From assembly GCA_947623965.1 (NCBI GenBank), contig CANQIF010000001.1, positions 124,001-188,000 on the forward strand: DNA of 64,000 nucleotides, written 5' to 3'. Below are positions 26,162 to 34,956 of the stretch, one piece after another (position 1 is the stretch's first letter; each line of letters begins with the position of its first letter). This stretch comes from an uncultured Alistipes sp. (GTDB lineage Bacteria > Bacteroidota > Bacteroidia > Bacteroidales > Rikenellaceae). The notes beneath the pieces are model-generated. The model was not told where the DNA came from and did no database searches. It saw nothing but the letters and a program-made list of their open reading frames with translations. A program made the position numbers and the translations under genes.

Positions 26162-27943
26162 ATGGAGATCGAAAAATACATCCTGGAGGCCGTTTGCCGT
26201 TCGGTCGAAGCGCTTTACGGTCCGCTCGCGGGCGAACAGCTGCAGCTTCAGAAAACGCGCAAGGAGTTCGAGGGCGACTATACGCTCGTGGTCTTCCCGC
26301 TGCTCCGGCGGAGCCGCAAGGCCCCCGAGGCCACGGCTGCGGAGATCGGCGAACGCGTGGTGGCCGACGTGCCCGAAATCGCCTCGTTCAATGTCGTGAA
26401 GGGCTTCCTGAACCTCGTGCTCGCCGCCTCGTTCTGGGGCGAGCGCTTCGCTGAAATCGCCGCCGATACCCGCTACGGCGAGGCGGCGCCCACCGGCCGC
26501 ACGATCATGATCGAATATTCGTCGCCCAACACGAACAAGCCCCTCCACCTGGGCCACATCCGCAACAACCTGCTCGGCTGGTCGGTGGCCGAGATCCTGA
26601 AAGCCAACGGCCACACGGTGATCAAGGCCAACCTGGTAAACGACCGCGGCATCCACATCTGCAAGTCGATGCTCGCCTGGCAGCGCTTCGGCGGCGGCGA
26701 GACCCCCGCTTCGTCGGGGATGAAAGGCGACCACCTCGTGGGCAAATACTACGTCGAGTTCGACAAGCACTACAAGGCCGAAGTCCGCGAGCTGATGGCC
26801 GCGGGCCGCACGGAGGAGGAGGCCAAGAAAGAGGCTCCGATCCTGCGCGACGCACAGGCCATGCTGCGCAAGTGGGAGACGGGCGACGAGGAGGTGCGCG
26901 CCCTCTGGGCGAAGATGAACGGCTGGGTCTACGACGGCTTCGATGTGACCTACAAGGCCCTCGGGATCGATTTCGACAAGGTCTACTACGAGTCGCAGAC
27001 CTACCTGCTCGGCAAGTCGCTTGTCGAGGAGGGGCTGGCCAAGGGGGTCTTCTACCGCCGCGACGACCGCTCGGTCTGGATCGATCTGACGGGCGACGGC
27101 CTCGACGAGAAGCTGCTCCTGCGCGGCGACGGCACCTCGGTCTACATGACGCAGGACCTCGGCACGGCCTACCGCCGCTTCGAGGAGAACCGCCTCGACG
27201 ATATGATCTACGTCGTGGGCAACGAACAGAACTACCACTTCCAGGTTCTCAAACTGGTCCTCAAGAAGTTGGGCTATGCCGCGTGGAGCGACCACATCAC
27301 CCACCTCTCGTACGGCATGGTCGAACTGCCCGAGGGCAAGATGAAGTCGCGCGAGGGGACGGTGGTCGATGCCGACGACCTCATCGCCGATATGGTGCGG
27401 ACGGCCCGCGAGATGTCGGCCGAGCTGGGCAAGCTCGACGGCTGCACGGAGGCCGAGGCGGCGGCCGTCTCGGAGATGGTGGGGCTCGGCGCGCTCAAGT
27501 ACTTCATCCTCAAAGTCGACCCCAAGAAGACGATGCTCTTCGATCCGCGCGAGTCGATCGATTTCAACGGCAATACGGGGCCCTTCATCCAGTACACCCA
27601 CGCCCGCATCCGCTCCGTACTGCGCAAGGCGGCCGAGGCGGGGATCGAGCCCGGAACGGGTGCCGGGGCGCCGCTCATCGCCGAGGAGATCGCCCTCGTG
27701 AAGCTGCTCGCCGACTACCCGGCGACGGTGGCTGCGGCGGGCGAGAACTTCGCCCCCTCGATCATCGGCGCCTACGTCTACGAGTTGGCCAAGGCTTTCA
27801 ACGGCTACTACCACGACCATCCGATCCTCCGCGAAACGGACGAGGCGGTGCGCCGCCAGCGCCTGCTGCTGGCCCGCACGGTGGCGACGGTGATCCGCAA
27901 GGGCATGAAACTCCTCGGCATCGACGTTCCCGAACGGATGTAG
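26162..27943 (+). CDS. argS: Arginyl-tRNA synthetase
   Basis: Class I aminoacyl-tRNA synthetase charging tRNA-Arg. In 593 residues: the N-terminal tRNA-binding domain, then SSPNTNKPLHLGHIRNNLLG (HIGH motif). The KMSKS-equivalent KMKSREGTV follows, and the C-terminal DALR-type anticodon-binding domain ends near KLLGIDVPERM. A good promoter precedes it and a strong terminator follows, so it is monocistronic. Confidence 0.97.
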   Translation: MEIEKYILEAVCRSVEALYGPLAGEQLQLQKTRKEFEGDYTLVVFPLLRRSRKAPEATAAEIGERVVADVPEIASFNVVKGFLNLVLAASFWGERFAEIAADTRYGEAAPTGRTIMIEYSSPNTNKPLHLGHIRNNLLGWSVAEILKANGHTVIKANLVNDRGIHICKSMLAWQRFGGGETPASSGMKGDHLVGKYYVEFDKHYKAEVRELMAAGRTEEEAKKEAPILRDAQAMLRKWETGDEEVRALWAKMNGWVYDGFDVTYKALGIDFDKVYYESQTYLLGKSLVEEGLAKGVFYRRDDRSVWIDLTGDGLDEKLLLRGDGTSVYMTQDLGTAYRRFEENRLDDMIYVVGNEQNYHFQVLKLVLKKLGYAAWSDHITHLSYGMVELPEGKMKSREGTVVDADDLIADMVRTAREMSAELGKLDGCTEAEAAAVSEMVGLGALKYFILKVDPKKTMLFDPRESIDFNGNTGPFIQYTHARIRSVLRKAAEAGIEPGTGAGAPLIAEEIALVKLLADYPATVAAAGENFAPSIIGAYVYELAKAFNGYYHDHPILRETDEAVRRQRLLLARTVATVIRKGMKLLGIDVPERM

Positions 27944-27970
27944 CGTTCCGGCGGTCGGCCGGCGATTTCG

Positions 27971-28008
27971 GGTGCGGAGCCTCGGGTGGGGGCTCCGCAC
28001 CGCTTTTT
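27971..28008 (+). terminator. Rho-independent terminator of argS
   Basis: Perfect 11-bp stem GGTGCGGAGCC / GGCTCCGCACC followed by GCTTTTT. Confidence 0.85.
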
Positions 28009-28044
28009 CGGGCGTGGTATGAATCTTGCTCGTGGGGAAGGGCA

Positions 28045-28908
28045 ATGAACCAACACCATGCAATCGTGAAAAAGTACGTTATCCCCATTCTGGTTTCGCT
28101 GGCGCTGACTCCGGTCGCGACGACCGTCTCGGCGCAATCGCCGGCCACGCGGACCGATTCGGTCCTGCTGTCCGAGCGGCGCGAGGGCGACTGCCTCGTG
28201 CGACGCTATTTGGTCAAGGAGCGGGACGATGCCGACTATTCGATCCGCTACCGCATCAGTTCGGCCAAGCTCAACACCTCGCTCGACGGCAACGGCCCGG
28301 TCCTCTCAGAGCTGGGCGATCTGGTCGAGGGGCTGCTCGCCGACTCGCTGGCGCAGGTGGCCCGCGTCTCGATCACCGGCTACGCCTCGCCGGACGGTCC
28401 GGCAGCGCTCAACCGGACGCTGGCCCGCCAGCGCATGCAGGACTTCAAGAGCTACGTCGATCGCCGCTACGGCTTCTCGCGCAAGTACGACGTGCGGACC
28501 GGCTCGGAGGTGGTCCCCTGGAGCGAGATCCGCGGGGCGGTCGCCTCGTCGTCGATCCCCGACCGGCAGCGCGTGCTCGAAATCATCGACGACGGCTCGT
28601 CGCCCGCCGACAAGCAGACGGCCCTCAAACGGATGCCGGCCGTATGGGAGTATCTGGCCGCCAACATCCTGCCTCCGCTGCGCCGCGTGGCAGTCGAGAT
28701 CGACTACGGTCAGGGCGCCATCGTCGAACAGCGCGTGCGAATGGCTCCGCAGCCGACGCCCGAGGTGGTGATCATCACGGAGGAGAGCGCGCCCTGCCCC
28801 CCGTGCGACCCCTGCAATCCCTGCCAGGACCCCTGCTACGACGATCTGATGCAGAGCGGCTCGCTCGGCGTGATCGTGGCCATGCCCTACAGCGACGTCG
28901 ATTTCTGA
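28045..28908 (+). CDS. Exported protein with OmpA-like segment and Cys/Pro-rich tail
   Basis: A 287-residue protein with a signal peptide (VIPILVSLALTPVATTVSAQ). Around residues 112-150 the sequence RVSITGYASPDGPAALNRTLARQR resembles the OmpA/MotB peptidoglycan-binding motif, as seen in Bacteroidales proteins such as DUF3868 members. Near the C-terminus is a Cys-Pro cluster (CPPCDPCNPCQDPC), possibly metal- or disulfide-bonding, followed by a hydrophobic end. No partner genes adjoin it. The function is probably envelope or fimbria related, but unproven. The upstream reading frame is open, so the start rests on the signal peptide. Confidence 0.7.
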   Translation: MNQHHAIVKKYVIPILVSLALTPVATTVSAQSPATRTDSVLLSERREGDCLVRRYLVKERDDADYSIRYRISSAKLNTSLDGNGPVLSELGDLVEGLLADSLAQVARVSITGYASPDGPAALNRTLARQRMQDFKSYVDRRYGFSRKYDVRTGSEVVPWSEIRGAVASSSIPDRQRVLEIIDDGSSPADKQTALKRMPAVWEYLAANILPPLRRVAVEIDYGQGAIVEQRVRMAPQPTPEVVIITEESAPCPPCDPCNPCQDPCYDDLMQSGSLGVIVAMPYSDVDF

Positions 28909-28987
28909 CGCCGGAGGAAAGCTGCGGCTTCGACGGCGTTTTCGGCGGCGGGACAGCGGCAGCAGGGCTTCGATAACAGCTTCCACA

Positions 28988-29023
28988 GCTTCGACTGCGG
29001 CTTCGACTGCGGCTTCGACTGCG
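28988..29023. repeat. 12-bp perfect tandem repeat (x3)
   Basis: GCTTCGACTGCG occurs three times head to tail in the gap between the OmpA-like gene and the 95-residue gene. Related GCTTCGA words flank it. The rest of 28909-29149 is GC-rich with no gene or clear signal. Confidence 0.8.
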
Positions 29024-29149
29024 CAGCGGCGCAGCAGCGTTTCGGCGACTGCTTCGACGGCGGGGCGGTCCGGGCGGGGCGAGACAGGTCCGGGGCTGGT
29101 CAGGGCAGGTCCGGGGCGCGTTATTTCGGGCCATATTTCAGCCGGCCGG

Positions 29150-29179
29150 TTGAATATCCGGAAAAAATGCCTATATTTG
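29150..29179 (+). promoter_or_regulatory. Promoter of the 95-residue gene
   Basis: TTG (29150-29152), 19-bp spacer, TATATTTG (29172-29179), 25 bp before the ATG. Confidence 0.65.
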
Positions 29180-29204
29180 CCTGAAAATTCAATTCGAACG
29201 AACT

Positions 29205-29492
29205 ATGGCAAATTTACGAACGCTGAAAAAGCAGATCGACTATTGTCTGGAAGAGATCGTCTTCGACTGCGATATGGCCATCTGTTTCCAGCCCTCGAAG
29301 GAGGAGCAGATCATGCAGCTGATGCAGGAGGCCGTCGCCCTGCGCAACGAACTCTTTACGAAGGTGATGAACCCCGCCGAGCCGCATAACCGCTCGCTCG
29401 TGCGCAAGCACTACGCTGCACTGCGCCGCGAGATTGCTGCCGCTTTCGAAGAGCTGGTCGAGAAACTCTCGGCCATCAACGGCGAGAAATAG
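29205..29492 (+). CDS. Conserved-type small helical protein, function unknown
   Basis: A 95-residue cytosolic protein, predicted mostly helical (LRTLKKQIDYCLEEIVFDCDMAI; EEQIMQLMQEAVALRNELFTKVM; RKHYAALRREIAAAFEELVEKLS). It has no signal peptide or membrane segment and no recognised catalytic motif. A consensus promoter before it and a strong terminator after it support a real single-gene unit. Confidence 0.8.
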   Translation: MANLRTLKKQIDYCLEEIVFDCDMAICFQPSKEEQIMQLMQEAVALRNELFTKVMNPAEPHNRSLVRKHYAALRREIAAAFEELVEKLSAINGEK

Positions 29493-29545
29493 CACCGCAT
29501 CGCGCTTCCGCTCCCATGCGGAACGAAAGACAAAACGAATTGCCG

Positions 29546-29591
29546 AAGCCGGTGACTGCGGGGAACCGCAGTTGCCGGTTTCGTTTTTTTG
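29546..29591 (+). terminator. Rho-independent terminator
   Basis: A long stem with several G-T wobbles, AAGCCGGTGACTGCGG / CCGCAGTTGCCGGTTT, with a GGAA loop, followed by CGTTTTTTT. Confidence 0.85.
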
Positions 29592-29599
29592 TCGACCGG

Positions 29600-30490
29600 C
29601 AAACTCGGACCGCAGCCTGCTGCGGTTCCATTCGGAACCGCAAATTCAAGATTCAAGATTCAAAATTACAATCGGGCCGCGGCCTGCGGAGCGCACGCAG
29701 ATTCGGGTACGAACTGCGGGCCTCCGCCGGGCGGAGGCTGCGGCCCGCTGCGGCTTCGTTGAAGCCGCAAATTCAGCATTCAAAATTCAAGATTCAAAAT
29801 TAAAAGGGCTGCCGGGCTTACTTGGGTATTATTCCGGTTCGGGTCGCAGCCTGCGGAGGACACGCAAGTTCGGCAAAGAACTGCGGGCCTCCGCCGGGCG
29901 AAGCTACGGCCCGCCGACCTCTTCGAGGTCGATTTCAGTCGCAAGACCAGCCCGCAGCCGAGCGGAGGGGCCTGCAGACGCGAGGATGCAGCCCTCCGCC
30001 CGGGGGCGGCTGCGGGCTGCGGCGGCTCCGTGCGGAGCCGCAAATTCAAAATTAAAAATGAAAAATTAAAAATGAATCGCTGCACCCAATGCTAATCCGT
30101 TTTCGGGCTGCAACTTGCGAAGCGCCCGTGCGAGCGGACTTGCGGACGCGAGCAGCGGGCCTTCGCGGGGCGAAGCTGCGGCCCGCTGCGGTTCCTTTTC
30201 GGAACCGCAAATTCATGATTCAAAATTAATTGGGGTTGCTTGGGCATACTTCCTGATTCGGGCTGCAGCCTGCGGAGTGCGCGCACGAAGCGGACCTGCG
30301 GGACGCGAGCTGCGGGCTGCGGCGCCCTTTGGGCGCAATTCAGAATTCAAAATTCAAGATTCAAAATTACAAATTTCGGGCTGCAGCCTGCGGAGTGCTC
30401 GCCCGAAGCGGCCCTACGGGACGCGAGCAGCGGGCCTCCGCCGCCCCCCCAGGCTGCGGCCCGCCGATCGCTGCGCGATCGAACAGACCG
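29600..30490 (+). repeat. GC-rich variable-hairpin intergenic repeat, cluster 7 (largest array)
   Basis: About seven units in a row. Each has GGGCTGCAGCCTGCGGAG, a 30-45-bp spacer, a long hairpin (GCGGGCCTCCGCC / AGGCTGCGGCCCGC) and a short variable hairpin; many are followed by AAATTCAAAATT-type tracts. Short stems: TGCGGTTCC/GGAACCGCA (29621-29642), TGCGGCTTC/GAAGCCGCA (29749-29769) and CGACCTC/GAGGTCG (near 29918). Others: GCGGCTCC/GGAGCCGC (near 30026), TGCGGTTCC/GGAACCGCA (30187-30209), GCGCCC/GGGCGC (near 30328) and CGATCGC/GCGATCG (30465-30481). No credible gene in this 890-bp stretch. Confidence 0.85.
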
Positions 30491-30492
30491 GC

Positions 30493-30614
30493 AAAATGCA
30501 ACTGAATTTTGCTTTTGCCCTCGGCTTATTCGTATCTTTGGCTTCGCCTTAGATACTCCGTCACGGCAGAATCAAGCTGCCGCTTGCTTCTGCTCTCGAC
30601 TTTTCGTATCTTTG
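30493..30614 (+). promoter_or_regulatory. Two tandem promoter-bearing repeat units (74-bp spacing)
   Basis: TATCTTTG at 30533-30540 and 30607-30614, 74 bp apart, each preceded by TTTTGC(C/T)CTCGRCTT-like sequence. The second box is 20 bp before the DUF3078 gene. Confidence 0.75.
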
Positions 30615-30634
30615 CCCCAAAATCCGAAACACGC

Positions 30635-31858
30635 ATGAAGAAAATCCTTTTCTGTCTGATCGCCGCCCTTGCCGCCTCGCCGGCAGCGGCCCAGTTCACG
30701 ATCGATCAAGTGAAAACGGAGCGCGAGAAGATCGCCTTCAGCGACTCGATACGCCGCGCCGAACCCCAAGCCGAATACTTCTCGCGCGCCCGCTACCGGG
30801 CCGAGCGCGCCGCCATCCGCAAGGAGCGCAACAAGCTCGAGATCACGGGCGGCCTGCAGGGCGCCATGACCTCGTACAACGATCCGTGGGTCGATGTCTC
30901 GGGCGGCGACAACTCGATCGCCCTCATCGCCAACCTCTTCGTCCATCACATCTTCACGAAGGACCTCTTCACGCTCGAAACCAAGTTCGAGGCCAAGTTC
31001 GGCTACAACCGCATGAAGGTCGAGATTCCGCGCTACGGCGCCAACGGCGAGCCGCTCCTCGACGAGGCGGGCAACAAGCTTATGGAGCGCGAAGGAATCT
31101 GGTACAAGAACCAGGACGAGTTCTACATCCAGATTTCGCCCTCGTTCAAGATGTCGAAGAACTGGTCCTACGGTGCCACGCTCAAGTTCCGCAGCCAGCT
31201 GGCCAACGGCTATCTGTCGCGCACCGAGCAGGAGCACAAGGACCTGAAGAGCTGCTTCATGACCCCGGGTTACCTCGATCTGTCGGTCGGCGTGAAGTGG
31301 AGCTGCCCGCTCGAACGCTTCCCGATCAAGATCGAGCTCTCGCCGATCGCCCTGAGCGCCGTCTACGCCACCAACAGCTGGATCCGCCGCGAACAGTTCG
31401 ACGAAGAGGGCAACCGCATCAAGAAGCCTTTCGCCTACGGCATCGAGGACCCCGACAAGAGTTCGAAGTACGAGGGCGGTTCGTCGATCCAGATCGACTT
31501 CGACCGCACCTTCGGCCGGACGAAGTGTCTGCGCTACCGCACGACGCTCTTCTCCTTCTACGGCTGGATCACCAACATCGGTCTCGACAACAAGATCCGC
31601 AACTACCACGACTGGCTCGACGCCTACGAGAAGTGGGCCGATCCGGACGATCCGAGCGTCGGCCACACGATCAAGGACAAGCCGGCCCTGCCGATCCACC
31701 CCACCGTGCGCTGGGAGAACACCCTCGACATCAAGGCGACGAAGTTCCTGACGACGACCCTCTCGTTCCAGCTCTACTACAACCGTGCGCAACACACCGC
31801 CATCCAGACCAAGACGCTGCTGAGCGTCGGCCTGAGCTATACCTTTAAAAACAAGTGA
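30635..31858 (+). CDS. DUF3078 family outer-membrane-type protein
   Basis: A 407-residue protein with a signal peptide (FCLIAALAASPAAAQ). It matches the Bacteroidota DUF3078 style: NKLEITGGLQGAMTSYNDPWVDVSGGDNSIALIANLFVHH, followed by many amphipathic strands and a C-terminal VGLSYTFKNK. Probably a beta-barrel or beta-rich outer-membrane protein; function unknown. Its TGA stop overlaps the ATG of the following S41 protease gene, indicating translational coupling. Expressed from two stacked promoter repeats. Confidence 0.85.
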   Translation: MKKILFCLIAALAASPAAAQFTIDQVKTEREKIAFSDSIRRAEPQAEYFSRARYRAERAAIRKERNKLEITGGLQGAMTSYNDPWVDVSGGDNSIALIANLFVHHIFTKDLFTLETKFEAKFGYNRMKVEIPRYGANGEPLLDEAGNKLMEREGIWYKNQDEFYIQISPSFKMSKNWSYGATLKFRSQLANGYLSRTEQEHKDLKSCFMTPGYLDLSVGVKWSCPLERFPIKIELSPIALSAVYATNSWIRREQFDEEGNRIKKPFAYGIEDPDKSSKYEGGSSIQIDFDRTFGRTKCLRYRTTLFSFYGWITNIGLDNKIRNYHDWLDAYEKWADPDDPSVGHTIKDKPALPIHPTVRWENTLDIKATKFLTTTLSFQLYYNRAQHTAIQTKTLLSVGLSYTFKNK

Positions 31859-33495
31859 TGGGAGAAAGATACCGCAATTCGAAGCGCACCCTGCTCTTTC
31901 CGGTGCTGCTGGCCGCCGGCGTCGCCGGGGGCATCCTCTTCGGCGACTACCTCGGCCGTCACGACAGCGCCGACAACCTCCGCGGCCTGCTCGAACGGAT
32001 CGAGCTTCCGCAGAACAAGCTGACGCAGACGCTGGCCCTCATCGAGCACGAATACGTCGATTCGCTCTCGATGGACACCCTCGCCGAACATCTCGTGCCG
32101 GTCGTGCTGCGCGAGCTCGACCCCCACTCGGTCTACATCCCCGCCGAGGAGATGGCGGCCCTCAACGAGCCCCTCGAAGGCGAGTTCGACGGCATCGGCG
32201 TCGTCTTCAACATGGCCACCGACACGGTGATCGTGCTGAACGTCATCCCGCACGGACCGAGCGACAAGGCCGGCGTCCGGGCGGGTGACCGCATCATCCG
32301 CATCGACGACTCGCTGGCCGCCGGGCTGAAGATTCCGCAGGACCGCATCGTCAAGCGGCTGCGCGGGCCGCGCGGCACGAAAGTCCGCCTCGCACTGGAG
32401 CGGCGCCCCATCGCCGACCTCGTCGAAGTGGAAGTCGTGCGCGACAAGATCCCGATCAAGAGCCTCGAAGCGGCCTTCCGCATCGCCGAGGGGATCGGCT
32501 ACGTGAAGCTCGGCCAGTTCGCCCGCACCTCGCACAGCGAGCTGCAACTGGCTCTGCTCAAGCTGCGGGCCGAGGGGTGTACGAAGCTCATCTTCGACCT
32601 GCGCGGCAACGCGGGCGGCTTCCTCGACCAGGCGATCGCCATCGCCAACGAGTTCCTGCACCGCGAGCAGCTCATCGTCTACACGGAGGACCGCCATCAC
32701 CGGCGCGTCAACGAATATGCCGACGGCAGCGGCATCGCCCAGGAGATGGAGGTGGCCGTGCTGATCGACGAGGGGAGCGCCTCGTCGAGCGAGATTCTCG
32801 CCGGCGCCCTGCAGGACAACGACCGCGGCACGATCATCGGCCGCCGCTCCTTCGGCAAGGGGCTCGTGCAGCGGCAGATCCCCTACCCCGACGGCTCGGC
32901 GCTGCGGCTCACCGTCGCCCGCTACTACACCCCCACGGGCCGTTCGATCCAGAAGCCCTACACGATCGGCGACGACGAAAGCTACGAGGCCGACCTCTGG
33001 AACCGCTACCGGAACAACGAATTTTTCTCGGCCGACTCGATCCGCTTCGCCGACTCGCTCAAGCGCGTCACGCCGGGCGGCAAGACGGTCTACGGCGGGG
33101 GCGGCATCATGCCCGACCTCTTCATCCCGGCCGACACGACCGACGTCACCCCCTACTTCATCGAGGTCTCGGGGCGCAACATCCTCTACCGCTACACGAT
33201 CGAATACGCCGACCGTCACCGCGAGGCGCTGAACCGCATCGCGACGCTCGGCGAGCTGCAGCGATTCCTCGACGCCGACCGCAATCTGCTGTCGGACTTC
33301 ATCGCCTACGCCGCCCGGCAGGGCGTCGCCCCCCGGCGCCGCGACATCGAGCGTTCGCGCCGGTTGATCGAGGCGCAGCTGCGCGCCTACATCGGCCGCA
33401 ATACGGCCCTCGAGGACAACGGCTTCTATGCCAACATCCACGTCATCGACCCCGTCACGACGCGGGCGATCGAGGTGCTGCAGGGCAAGCGGTGA
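31858..33495 (+). CDS. S41 family C-terminal processing peptidase with PDZ domain
   Basis: A 545-residue serine protease. It has an N-terminal membrane anchor (TLLFPVLLAAGVAGGILFG) and a PDZ domain (about 90-180: GVVFNMATDTVIVLNVIPHGPSDKAGVRAGDRI). The catalytic domain has LIDEGSASSSEILAGALQDN (nucleophile Ser) and GRRSFGKGLVQRQ (general-base Lys). Such Prc/CtpA proteases trim or degrade periplasmic proteins. Start is ATG 31858, overlapping the previous stop; a GTG three bases earlier is also in frame. Confidence 0.93.
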   Translation: MGERYRNSKRTLLFPVLLAAGVAGGILFGDYLGRHDSADNLRGLLERIELPQNKLTQTLALIEHEYVDSLSMDTLAEHLVPVVLRELDPHSVYIPAEEMAALNEPLEGEFDGIGVVFNMATDTVIVLNVIPHGPSDKAGVRAGDRIIRIDDSLAAGLKIPQDRIVKRLRGPRGTKVRLALERRPIADLVEVEVVRDKIPIKSLEAAFRIAEGIGYVKLGQFARTSHSELQLALLKLRAEGCTKLIFDLRGNAGGFLDQAIAIANEFLHREQLIVYTEDRHHRRVNEYADGSGIAQEMEVAVLIDEGSASSSEILAGALQDNDRGTIIGRRSFGKGLVQRQIPYPDGSALRLTVARYYTPTGRSIQKPYTIGDDESYEADLWNRYRNNEFFSADSIRFADSLKRVTPGGKTVYGGGGIMPDLFIPADTTDVTPYFIEVSGRNILYRYTIEYADRHREALNRIATLGELQRFLDADRNLLSDFIAYAARQGVAPRRRDIERSRRLIEAQLRAYIGRNTALEDNGFYANIHVIDPVTTRAIEVLQGKR

Positions 33496-33664
33496 CCCCG
33501 GCGCCGGCGGAGGCGCCAGCAGGGAGGCGCCGGCAGGGAGGCGCCGGCGGCCCGGGGCAGCCTCTCCCGGGCAAACGTACTGCCGGGGTTCCAAGCAAAA
33601 CCGGCAGCGCCGGCCCTTTTCGGGTGAACGGGCGCCCGGCGCCTCCCCTGCTCCGACAAAACGA

Positions 33665-33700
33665 AGCGGCCCCCTCTTCCGTGAAGAAGAGAGGGCCGCT
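33665..33700. terminator. Convergent hairpin between S41 protease and DHH genes
   Basis: Fifteen-bp stem AGCGGCCCCCTCTTC / GAAGAGAGGGCCGCT with one mismatch. It lies between convergent genes and may stop both. Just upstream (33498-33554) is a short array of GGAGGCGCCGGC-like direct repeats. Confidence 0.6.
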
Positions 33701-33720
33701 CCTTGTTCCCGGCCTGCCCC

Positions 33721-34749
33721 TTAAGCCAGATTGCCCTCGGCGGCGAACTCGGCGACCGCCTCGACGTAGCGGGCGATCGTCTCCTCCATCGGGAGATAGG
33801 ATTTGCCGCCGGCGGCATTCTTGTGGCCGCCGCCGTCGAAGTATTTGCGGGCGAAGAGGTTCACGTCGACCCGGCCGCGCGAACGCAGCGAAATGCGGAT
33901 GAAGTCGTGGTGTTCGAGGAACATGGCCGACATCTTCACCTTCTTGATCGTCAGCGGGTAATTGACGAACCCCTCGCTGTCGCCCTGCTGGAAGCAGAAG
34001 CGGCGCAGCTCCCGCTCGAGAAGCGACATGTAGGCGACGCGCCCGTTCTGGATCAGCTCCATCTTGCGGTTGATCGCATAGCCGAAGAGCCGGGCGCGCC
34101 CCGCCGTGTAGGCGTTGTAGACGCTGTTGTGAATATCGGGGACCGAGATGCCGCGCTCGATGAGCAGCGCCACGGCGCGGAACAGCTCGGGCGTCAGGTT
34201 CGAATAGGCGAAGTTGCCCGTATCGGTCATGATGCCGACGTAGAGCAGTTCGGCCATCTCCCGCGTAATGACTTCGGTGCCGAAGAGCGCCTCGACGAGC
34301 AGATAGATCAAGAAGCAGGTGCTCGATGCCTCGGGATAGGAGAAGGCCAGCTCGAACCCCTCGGTGGGCGAGAGGTGGTGGTCGATGAGGATCCGGTGCG
34401 CGGCCGTGTTGGCGGCGATCGTATCGCTCAGGATCTCCAGACGCGGAAGGGCGTTGAAGTCGAGACAGAAGAGCAACTCGGCCTCCCCGACCGCCCGCTG
34501 CGCCTCCTCGGGGCGGTCTTTGAAGATCACCACCTCGCGGATGCGGGGCATCCAGTTCAGGAAATAGGGGTACCGGTTGGGGACGATGCAGGTCACCGTG
34601 TGGCCCGCCTGCTCCAGCGCTTCGGCCCAGGCCAGCGACGAGCCGATCGCGTCGCCGTCGGGATTCGTATGCGAGACGATGACGATGCGGCGCGGGCCCT
34701 GGGTCAGCAGCCCGCACAGCTGCTCGATAAGTTCGGTCTGAATGTTCAT
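33721..34749 (-). CDS. DHH/DHHA1 family phosphoesterase (NrnA-like)
   Basis: A 342-residue enzyme of the bifunctional oligoribonuclease/pAp phosphatase type. N-terminal DHH domain: IVIVSHTNPDGDAIGSSLAWA (metal ligands), LFCLDFNAL and LIDHHLSPTEG (the DHH motif). The C-terminal DHHA1 domain ends with FARKYFDGGGHKNAAGGKS, binding the substrate phosphate. It is expected to degrade nano-RNAs or cyclic-dinucleotide products. The -7 box ends only 6 bp from the ATG, so the transcript may have almost no leader. Confidence 0.92.
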   Translation of the reverse strand: MNIQTELIEQLCGLLTQGPRRIVIVSHTNPDGDAIGSSLAWAEALEQAGHTVTCIVPNRYPYFLNWMPRIREVVIFKDRPEEAQRAVGEAELLFCLDFNALPRLEILSDTIAANTAAHRILIDHHLSPTEGFELAFSYPEASSTCFLIYLLVEALFGTEVITREMAELLYVGIMTDTGNFAYSNLTPELFRAVALLIERGISVPDIHNSVYNAYTAGRARLFGYAINRKMELIQNGRVAYMSLLERELRRFCFQQGDSEGFVNYPLTIKKVKMSAMFLEHHDFIRISLRSRGRVDVNLFARKYFDGGGHKNAAGGKSYLPMEETIARYVEAVAEFAAEGNLA

Positions 34750-34754
34750 ACGCG

Positions 34755-34785
34755 CAAAGGTAACGTTTTTCGGATCAAAAACAAA
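34755..34785 (-). promoter_or_regulatory. Promoter of the DHH phosphoesterase gene
   Basis: On the minus strand, TTTG (34782-34785), 19-bp spacer, TACCTTTG (34755-34762). Confidence 0.65.
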
Positions 34786-34833
34786 ACGGCCCCCGCCTCA
34801 GTGGCTGCAAAGGGCGTTCCGCGATGCGGCACG

Positions 34834-34940
34834 CCGAGGCCTGCCGGATGCCGCACAGCACCGGGCGCCGGAGACGGAGAGACACCGGAACGCTGCGCCA
34901 AGCACCGAGGCCTGCCGGACGCCGCGCAGCACCGGGCGCC
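34834..34940. repeat. 36-bp direct repeat, two copies
   Basis: Copies at 34834-34869 and 34905-34940 differ at only two positions (start CCGAGGCCTGCCGGA, end CAGCACCGGGCGCC) and are 71 bp apart. No gene in this gap. Confidence 0.8.
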
Positions 34941-34956
34941 CCCGCCGCAGCTTACC

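Noticed and set aside
29434..30085. Long open reading frames through the repeat clusters (peptides such as RTAGLRRAEAAAR and SKFKIQN recurring)
   Set aside because: They arise from the GC-rich repeats being open in several frames on both strands; the same peptides appear in every cluster, with no start signals or family features.
29600..30490. CRISPR-like array
   Set aside because: Units are long, GC-rich and themselves hairpin-forming. There are no short identical repeats with equal unique spacers, and no cas genes nearby.
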